Assembly (NCBI RefSeq): GCF_029168945.1
Contig: NC_083603.1
Location: 13,702,001 to 13,766,000 of the forward strand
Source of the DNA: Cannabis sativa
Lineage: Eukaryota; Streptophyta; Magnoliopsida; Rosales; Cannabaceae
Reading direction: 5' to 3'
Length of the DNA: 64,000 bases
In this document: one piece after another, positions 56,631 through 64,000 of the stretch
Numbering within the stretch: position 1 is the first letter of the stretch
Layout: each line of letters begins with the position of its first letter
The notes under the pieces: generated by a model
What the model was told of the DNA's origin: nothing
What the model saw: only the letters and a program-made list of their open reading frames with translations
Databases searched by the model: none
Position numbers and translations under genes: made by a program

Positions 56631-56643
56631 ATTATCCCCCCGT
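56631..56643 (-). other. polypurine tract of the gypsy element
   Basis: Minus-strand GGGGGGATAAT directly before the 3' LTR. The stop codon of the integrase frame (56634-56632) lies inside it. Confidence 0.85.
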
Positions 56644-58236
56644 TAATAGGATTTCGTCCCCGAAATCTAACCTGAATAGCTCTGGATGTTGAGTCCTCAT
56701 ATCTGATTCCAACTCCCAGGTGGCTTCTTCCACCTTACTATTCCTCCAGAGCACCTTAACCAGTGCAATAGTCTTGTTCCGAAGAACTTTTTCTTTTCTA
56801 TCCAAAATCTGAACAGGTTGCTCTTCATAGGATAAGTCTGGTTGTAGTTCAAGGGCTTCATAACTCAAGACATGAGTCGGGTCTGACACGTATTTCCTCA
56901 ACATAGAAATGTGAAATACGTCATGAACAGCTGACAATGCTGGTGGTAAGGCTAGCCGATACGCTACCTGCCCGACCTTCTCAAGTATCTGAAATGGCCC
57001 AATGAACCTAGGGCTTAACTTACCCTTCTTCCCGAAGCGCCGAATACCCTTCATGGGTGAAACCCGCAGGAAAACATGTTCCCCCGCCCGAAATGTGACA
57101 TCTACGCGCTTCGGATCAGCATAACTTTTCTGCCTGCTTTGAGAAGCAAGCATCCGAGCCTTGATCTTATCAATAGCTTCGTTGGTCTTCTGCACTAACT
57201 CAGGACCCAGGTACTTCCTTTCTCCTGTCTCGTCCCAATGAATAGGAGAGCGACATTTTCTACCATATAACATCTCATAGGGAGCCATCCCTATTGTACT
57301 TTGGTAGCTGTTGTTGTAGGAGAATTCAATTAGTGGCAAGTACTTAACCCATGAACCCTCAAAGTCCATGACACAGGCTCGTAATAGGTCTTCTAAAATC
57401 TGGATAGTTCTTTCTGACTGACCATCAGTCTGAGGGTGAAAGGCTGTACTAAACTTTAACTTGGTACCCATAGCCTTCTGGAGACTCACCCAAAACTTCG
57501 ATGTGAACTTTGGATCCCTGTCTGATACAATAGATTTAGGGGCTCCATGGAGACGAACTATCTCCTTCACATACAATTCAGCATATTGATCCACTGAATA
57601 TGTAACTTTCACAGGTAGAAAGTGAGCTGACTTTGTGAATCTGTCCACAATGACCCAAACAGAATCATACATCCCTGTGGTTCTAGGCAAACCAGTTACG
57701 AAGTCCATTGTGATGTCCTCCCACTTCCATTCTGGAAGGACTAAAGGCTGTAATAACCCTGCCGGCCTCTGATGTTCAGCCTTAATCTGCTGGCAGGTTA
57801 AACATTTAGACACATAGTCCACCACATCTCTTTTCATCCCATACCACCAGAAGTAGGGTTTCAAATCCTGATACATCTTGGTGGTTCCCGGATGCAATGA
57901 ATATGGAGTGGTGTGAGCTTCATCCAGTATTTCTTTCTTAAGCTCATTCACACAAGGAACACAGACTCGAGCCTTATATAACAACATTCCACTGTTCGAG
58001 ACTGAAAAACCTCTAGGCCGACCGGCCACCACTTCATCTCGAACTTTAACTAGCTCGGGATCTTCCAGTTGCGCCTTTCTGATTCTTTCCAACAGATCAG
58101 ATTGGAGTGTTAAATTATGCAATTTCCCGACCACGAACTCAATTCCTGCACTAACCATTTCCGAGGCTAGTTGAGGAGCTATCATAACCGTAGTACACAC
58201 CTGACCGGGACCTTTTCTGCTCAGAGCGTCGGCCAC
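56632..58236 (-). CDS. gypsy integrase with chromodomain-like C-terminus (part of broken pol)
   Basis: 534 codons without interruption. The frame starts in the end of RNase H ([11 protein letters not shown]). The HHCC zinc-binding region includes [17 protein letters not shown] and [14 protein letters not shown]. The catalytic core follows: [15 protein letters not shown] (first Asp), [15 protein letters not shown] (second Asp) and [20 protein letters not shown] (Glu). The GPY-like part ([15 protein letters not shown]) is followed by [11 protein letters not shown] and the chromodomain-like [16 protein letters not shown]. All catalytic residues are present, but the frame is cut off from RT by a frameshift near 58230, so it would not be made as a normal polyprotein. 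Confidence 0.88.
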   Translation of the reverse strand: MADALSRKGPGQVCTTVMIAPQLASEMVSAGIEFVVGKLHNLTLQSDLLERIRKAQLEDPELVKVRDEVVAGRPRGFSVSNSGMLLYKARVCVPCVNELKKEILDEAHTTPYSLHPGTTKMYQDLKPYFWWYGMKRDVVDYVSKCLTCQQIKAEHQRPAGLLQPLVLPEWKWEDITMDFVTGLPRTTGMYDSVWVIVDRFTKSAHFLPVKVTYSVDQYAELYVKEIVRLHGAPKSIVSDRDPKFTSKFWVSLQKAMGTKLKFSTAFHPQTDGQSERTIQILEDLLRACVMDFEGSWVKYLPLIEFSYNNSYQSTIGMAPYEMLYGRKCRSPIHWDETGERKYLGPELVQKTNEAIDKIKARMLASQSRQKSYADPKRVDVTFRAGEHVFLRVSPMKGIRRFGKKGKLSPRFIGPFQILEKVGQVAYRLALPPALSAVHDVFHISMLRKYVSDPTHVLSYEALELQPDLSYEEQPVQILDRKEKVLRNKTIALVKVLWRNSKVEEATWELESDMRTQHPELFRLDFGDEILLTGG

Positions 58237-59547
58237 AACATTGGCTTTCCCGGGTGATACAGTATTTCACAATCGTAGTCCTTAACCAACTCCAACCACC
58301 TTCTCTGCCTCATATTCAGATCTTTTTGGGTGAAAAAGTATTTAAGACTTTTATGATCCGTATAAATCTCACACTTTTCACCGTAAAGATAATGTCGCCA
58401 AATCTTTAAAGCAAAAACCACAGCAGCGAGCTCTAAATCATGAGTTGGATAACGCTGCTCATAATCCTTCAGTTGACGAGAGGCATAGGCTATAACTCTG
58501 TCAGCTTGCATCAGAACACATCCCAGACCCTGTCTGGATGCATCACAATACACAACAAATTTCTCTTGATCTGATGGCAAAGCTAACACCGGAGCTGTTA
58601 TCAAACGCTGCTTCAACTCCTGGAAGCTTGATTCACACTTATCTGACCACACGAATCTCTGATTTTTCTTAGTCAATTCGGTTAGGGGCATAGAAAGTTT
58701 AGAAAATCCTTCGACGAAACGTCGATAATACCCTGCTAACCCGAGAAAACTTCGAATTTCTGTCACAGACTTGGGCCTCGGCCAATTCTTCACTGATTCT
58801 ATCTTGTTTGGATCAACCATAATTCCATTTTTCCCAACTATGTGACCCAAAAAGGACACCTCGGACAACCAGAATTCGCACTTTTTGAACTTGGCATACA
58901 GTTTGTGATCCCTAAGTCGCTGTAACACCATTCGAAGATGATGCTCGTGCTCCTCTTCTGACTGAGAGTATACAAGAAATGTCATCGATAAACACTATAA
59001 CGCAGTTATCGAGGAAATCCTTGAACACCCTATTCATGAGATCCATAAAGGCTGCAGGGGCATTGGTCAATCCGAACGACATTACCAGAAACTCATAGTG
59101 CCCATATCTGGTTCTAAAAGCAGTCTTTGGTATGTCCTCCTCCCGAATTCTGAGTTGATGATAACCAGACCGTAAATCATCTTCGAAAACACTGTCTTTC
59201 CCTGAAGCTGATCGAACAGATCATCGATCCTAGGCAACGGGTACTTGTTCTTAATCGTCAGCTTGTTTAGTTCCCGATAATCAATACACATTCTGAGGGA
59301 ACCATCTTTCTTCTTTACAAAAAGAACCGGAGCTCCCCAGGGCGATACACTGGGTCGAATAAACCCAATATCCAGCATCCCCTGAAGTTGCAACTTAAGC
59401 TCCTTGAGTTCTGCTGGAGCCATCCTATATGGAGCTTTAGAAACAGTTCGACTCCAGTGCCAAATCAATAACAAAATCAATCTCTCGTTGTGGCGGCAAT
59501 CCCGCAACTCCTCGGAAACACATCAAGAAAATCTTTCACTACCCGAA
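58221..59547 (-). pseudogene. gypsy reverse transcriptase and RNase H, frame-broken
   Basis: RT opens in 59507-59082 with [35 protein letters not shown] and [20 protein letters not shown]. The frame shifts after KTVFSK. The catalytic FIDD is readable near 59000-58989 in one frame, and the next residues ([13 protein letters not shown]) continue in another from 58985. RNase H follows with [36 protein letters not shown] and [11 protein letters not shown], and breaks at about 58230 before integrase. Confidence 0.88.
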
Positions 59548-61262
59548 CTAACTCAGGCCCAAAGGTTTCGAATGTCTGCTGGAATCAATTACTACCGCTA
59601 GAAATCCTACACAACCATTGCATAGTAAATCCCTAGCTCTCAACACAGAAATAACTGGGATCCGAGACCCCTGAACCGATCCGACATAAACAAACGGATC
59701 TTCACCTTTCGGCTGAAAAGTCACCATTTTACGCCTACAATCTATACTGGCCGAATACTTAGATAGAAAATCCATTCCCAGTATAATATCAAACTCAGTT
59801 AATTTCAATTCTATAAGGTCAGTACTCAATTCCCTATCTTCGATCCTAATCGGCATAGACCTAATGCGCCTATTAGAGATAACCAGTTCCCCGCTAGGCA
59901 TTAGGGTTCCAAACCCTCTTTCTAAAATGTCACAAGGTCTACCCAAAAGATCAATCACCCTTGTAGCCACATATGAACGTGTAGCTCCCGAGTCAAATAA
60001 TACTGTAAATAACAAGTTGTTGACGGGAAGCTGACCTGTCACAACAGAAGGACTGGCTGCAGCATCAGCTTGGGTAATGGCAAACACACGAGCAGGAACC
60101 GGTTTCACCTCAACTTTTGGCTCCTCTTTCTTTGCCTGGGGGCAGTCTTTCTTGAAATGCCCCACCATGCCACATAAGAAGCATGTCTTCCGGTTACACT
60201 CTCCCGGATGATGTTTCTTGCACCTTGGACACTCAGGATAAGAATAACCCTGGCGTCCTCCTCTGCCTTGGTTCCCACGGAACCGCTTGCTTTGCCCCGA
60301 GCCACCAGAAGCTGGAACAACCTTTCTTTTCTGCTCAATGGTGGAGTCACCACCATCCCTACCATAAACAGGAGTAGGAACAGTGGGGGTTCCACCAACA
60401 CCCGGAGTCACTCGGGGCTCCTGAAGAAACTTTACCGCACCCTCGGCTCTCAAAGCCTTTTCAACCATCTCCGCATAAGTGGTTGCCTCGGTAGTAGTAA
60501 TAACCAAATCATGCCGGATCTTTGCACTCAGACCCGCTAAATATTTTTCTTTCTTACTGAAGTCCGTGGGTACAATTCCTGCCGCCAACTTAGCCAACCG
60601 ATCAAACTTTGTTGTATACTCAGTGACTGACATACCCTCAGTCTGAACTAGATCAGTGAACTCTTTCCGCTTTGCACTGCGGACCGCTTCATTGTAATAC
60701 TTGGAGTTAAATAACTCCCTGAATTCTTCCCAAGTCATCAGCGTGACGTCCCGTGTGAGGGTTATCAATTCCCACCACACAAGGGCATCTTCCTGAAACT
60801 GGAAAGTGGCACAGGTTACCCGGTCATTTCCAACCACTCCCATAAAATTGAGGATGCGCTCTATTACCGAAAGCCACTGCTCGGCCTTCATCACATCAGG
60901 GCCTCCCAGAAACACTGGAGGTGCCTGTTTTCGAAATCTTTCGTACAACGGTTCCATACGGTTGCCAACAACAGGTTGTTCTGCTGGCACCGCTGGAACT
61001 GCAACGGCCTGAACTTGTTGAGGAGGCACGGCAGGAGGACCCTGTTGCCTCAATCTTTGGATCTCTTCATCTTGCTGACGAATCCTCTCTTGCATTTCAG
61101 CAAATCTTTGCTCCCAATCAGGGGGAGCTTGAGGTGGATTTACAGGGCGACCACCCTGAGCTCTGCCACGGGGCCGCGACCACGGGGATTTTGAGGATTC
61201 CCCTGACCGCCTCCGGCCTCAACCATGCCACCCTGACTTCTTGTATTTCGCGGGGCGTCCAT
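59548..61262 (-). pseudogene. gypsy gag and protease
   Basis: The natural ATG is probably 61262 (MDAPRNTRSQGGM). A frame change near 61170-61180, in a GC-rich Gly/Arg segment, separates it from the 515-codon frame at 61095-59548. That frame has a retrotransposon gag domain (PPVFLGGPDVMKAEQWL, FQFQEDALVWWELIT, RELFNSKYYNEAVR), the knuckle CFLCGMVGHFKKDCP, and the protease with FDSGATRSYVA and ILGMDFLSKY. It ends in a stop at 59548 shortly before RT. Confidence 0.88.
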
Positions 61263-61527
61263 TTAATAGGACTTAGCCTGCGAATCCATAAGGTAGGCAG
61301 GTTAGACGGCGATCAAAATTAACACCGCTCTTAATAGCAAAAAGGCAACGCACTTTCTTTTCTTTTTAAAGAAATATATTTAATTTAAATCTAATATGCT
61401 TCCTAACATGCTTTTATATCACACTTATTTATAATACTAAACAAGTACGGGCTTACTGAACCGTGAACCGAGCTTTCTCTGATGAAGATTGTACATGTCA
61501 TAGCAAGCTTCGGTAGACAAACCTGGC

Positions 61528-61540
61528 GGCTCTGATACCA
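61528..61540 (-). other. primer-binding site of the gypsy element
   Basis: Minus-strand TGGTATCAGAGCC, four bases inside the 5' LTR; initiator methionine tRNA type. Confidence 0.9.
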
Positions 61541-61544
61541 AAAT

Positions 61545-63613
61545 TGTAACGCCCTAATGCTAAGGCACGCTATAGTGCTTTTTCAGTTATTGTGCAAACT
61601 TTGCTAATCAAAGTAATTTCTCGAAAAATGTGTCAAATTAAAATTTTTGCTTTAAACATGAAACTTTGTAATTTAATAAAATATTTACAAGTGCCGGGAT
61701 CCCGATTTTTAAAACTTTACAAACTTTACTTTATAAATATACATTCCAAAATATGCAGATTTACAGGTCGCACAGCGACATTCAAAATACAACTCCCAGA
61801 TGTCCCGAGACCGAACACTCCAGGTCGCGCTGCTTGACATGTACAATCTCACCCAAGCTCAGGTTCACTCCTGTTCAGCCTTCGCCTTTCCTTTACCTAC
61901 ACATGAAAGCAGAAACTGTGAGTCAACAGACTCAGTAAGAAATGCATATAACATACCACATAATTTCCGACCTGTAAATAGGCGCCCATACACCTATTTA
62001 CAGAGCTTAACAGATGAGCATGAACGTTCAATACCAGGGTACAACCACTATACCACATACACAACGTACCTCACTGTACGGGTGTTGGTAGAGTTTATCC
62101 CAATCACTGAGTATCACTGAGTAATGTACCACACACCTTAGCATTTTCTATGCTTGTGTTGGTATCACTGTATCGTACTCAAATTAACAACAATCACTGT
62201 ACCAATACACTCACACAAGTGTTGGTAGTATTTAACATATTTCAAGCATGCATATATAAACACATATACACACATTCGTATAATCACATCATACATTATA
62301 CACAGTTCTTACCTGTTTTCCGAATTCAAGTGTGCTGGCCGACCTGAACGGAATTCACGTGCTAGATGGATGCCCTAATCACAATAACGGTAACACAGAT
62401 GAGTGACTCGCCAAATCACTTTCCGGGACTTAAAACCCGAAACTAAATGTTTCCCTATCAATAAACCTCATGGCAATACCCTATATTACTCAAAATTGGC
62501 CAAAACTAAGGTTCTGGAAAAACCCCCAACAGGCAGACCGGATCCAACCGGTATCCCGGTTCTGGGTCACCAACCGGTCGACCGGTTGGTATAGACCATC
62601 CAGAACCGGAATTCCGGTTCATCTGCAGAAACCCAAAAATTTCTCCCCCTTGATTCAAATCAAGCCCAATCTTTACCAAACTCTCCAGAGCTCCTAATCA
62701 AGGCATACACAATAAAACCCAGCCAGTATTTCACAGAAAAACTCAGTGAAAACAAATATGCCATTAGAGATCAAAACTTTGAACTCAAGCTCAAACTTGA
62801 ACAATACCAATTCAAATCATCAAAACCAGCAACAAGAGGTTAATACCAATTCAAATGAACCTAGAAAACCAAACCCTAAGCAAACCTAACCTTAACAGCC
62901 CCAATTTCACAAAATCACATGATCAAACTAAGGAAAAAGCTCAAAAAAATACAAAAGCAATAATTCTAGGGCTTACCTTAGATGAAACCACTTGAATCCT
63001 AGCTTAGATTCACAGAATAAAGAAGAAAAAACCCCAGTTTGCTCCTTGATTGCCTCAGCCGAAAAGAAAGAGAGAGAGTTCCAAGAGGAAAAAGTTTTCT
63101 TTTTAATTTCTTTTCTTTGATTTTCTAATTTGGGAAATGGACTAACTAAACCTTGGCTGAAAGTATCCTTGCTAGGTGTCAATCCACCAAAAAGCCACCT
63201 ATCTCTTATCCCTTTCAAATGACAAAAATGCCCTTAGACTAAAACTAAGGTATTTCTTTGAAACTAGGGGTAAAATGGTCAATTCCATAACCCCGCTCAA
63301 TCCCGATAATTTATTTCTTCTAAAATATTCCCCACTAGGAAATAGGGTTCTAAACTTACCCATGTGATCAATCTAGCCATCCATCGCATTTTCCGTTGTC
63401 GCCGAGCAAAAATTACAAAATTAACATATTTCACATATAAGCTAAATAATACCCCTAGAGTTTAATAAAATCTCTGGAATTGAGAAATTATAACTCAAAT
63501 ATTTATTTCTAAATATTGGGATCCACAAATAAATTAATTCACAAATAATAATAAAATAATAAAAATTAGTGCTAATTGCCTTTTCTAATCATATTACTAG
63601 AGCGGTCATTACA
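61545..63613 (-). repeat. gypsy 5' LTR (right in window)
   Basis: 2069 bases, near-identical to 54565-56630. In element orientation it runs from TGTAATGACC to GGCGTTACA. The 62597-62632 stretch has intact CCGGAATTCCGG where the left LTR is shortened. Confidence 0.95.
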
Positions 63614-64000
63614 TTATATATCAAAATTACTACTGAGATGGAAATAATTCAATTTATTTCAATCACCATCTAAGTATAATTTTATAAATATTAAATTAAA
63701 TTCTCATTTAGAATTTTAATTCTAAATTCGATATTTAATGAATATATTTTATTATAAATAATTATAAAAAAACATTTTAAAGTGTTGTTACTGATATTTC
63801 GCAACACCAAAAAGTACAATTTAACTGGAAAAAGAGAGAATTATTTGGGAGATGACAAATGCGAGTATTCGACCTAGAATGGCGAGTACTCGAATTAGGA
63901 ATGCGAGAGCAAACAACAAAGCTGGAAAAATAGATGAGACGGTGAATTATAGTGGTTCAGTCAGATTTCGTTCTGCTTAGTCCACTGTAGCAAGAGATTC
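63614..64000 (+). other. continuation of the interrupted copia leader to the window end
   Basis: Begins with the duplicated TTATA. AT-rich, then from 63850 a less AT-rich stretch with repeated GCGAGTAYTCGA-like words. No ORF or known motif supported within the window. Confidence 0.45.

Larger units (their letters stand above)
54565..63613 (-). mobile_element. Ty3/gypsy LTR retrotransposon, Tekay-like chromovirus, nested insertion
   Basis: A 9.05-kb element with coding on the minus strand in the order gag, protease, RT, RNase H, integrase, chromodomain-like tail, which defines Ty3/gypsy. LTRs are 2066 and 2069 bases and nearly identical. The TTATA duplication, PBS and polypurine tract are all present. 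The pol frame is interrupted at several points in this copy. It sits inside the leader of a truncated copia element. Confidence 0.95.

Noticed and set aside
1..64000. tRNA or rRNA genes
   Set aside because: I saw only primer-binding sites and tRNA-derived SINE boxes; no complete cloverleaf or rRNA sequence.

Overview
This is a plant nuclear window. The genes have many short AT-rich GT-AG introns, there is a chloroplast-type threonine dehydratase, and more than half of the window is recognisable transposable-element sequence (Ty1/copia, Ty3/gypsy, L1 LINE, SINE, MITE). Gene types and element types fit a eudicot. I suspect Cannabaceae from general impression only and cannot prove it.

Layout. 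1-2868 (+) holds the last eight exons of a HECT ubiquitin ligase of the UPL7 type. It converges on a five-exon GDSL esterase/lipase of the APG group at 5017-3265 (-). 6279-32255 is a tandem array of three related units of about 4 to 4.6 kb before insertions. Each unit carries a deletion-derived copia relic, an unassigned short open frame and a small membrane RING-H2 gene. The RING-H2 gene is intact in units 2 and 3, frameshifted in unit 1, and a remnant in a fourth partial copy at 32735-33470. Unit 1 is split by a full-length L1 LINE with two intact ORFs (7958-13461). Unit 2 carries a 350-bp MITE (19639-19988). Unit 3 is split by a young copia element with about 510-bp LTRs (21770-29532). All three insertions have clear target-site duplications and an uninterrupted site in a sister unit.

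34118-37440 (-) is a complete nine-exon biosynthetic threonine dehydratase. A decayed L1 LINE (37622-41327, -) ends just upstream of its TATA box. From 41.3 kb on, the window is transposon-derived or featureless: a probable MITE, a G-rich degenerate hexamer tract, a 1.9-kb solo LTR, two 133-bp tRNA-derived SINEs, another MITE, and a copia element that has lost its reverse transcriptase half. That copia is fused to a truncated LTR and leader of the same family as the solo LTR. A 9-kb Tekay-like gypsy element with about 2.07-kb LTRs (54565-63613, coding on -) is nested in that leader.

Most notable: in the young copia element, the gag start codon appears to lie inside the 5' LTR and to be joined to gag by removal of a ~2.5-kb leader intron. 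That intron contains the primer-binding site and a 12-unit array of the near-perfect palindrome AAACGACRTGTCGTTT. The coding regions of the two young LTR elements are broken at several points although their LTR pairs are almost identical. This suggests either mobilisation in trans or consensus errors in the assembly.
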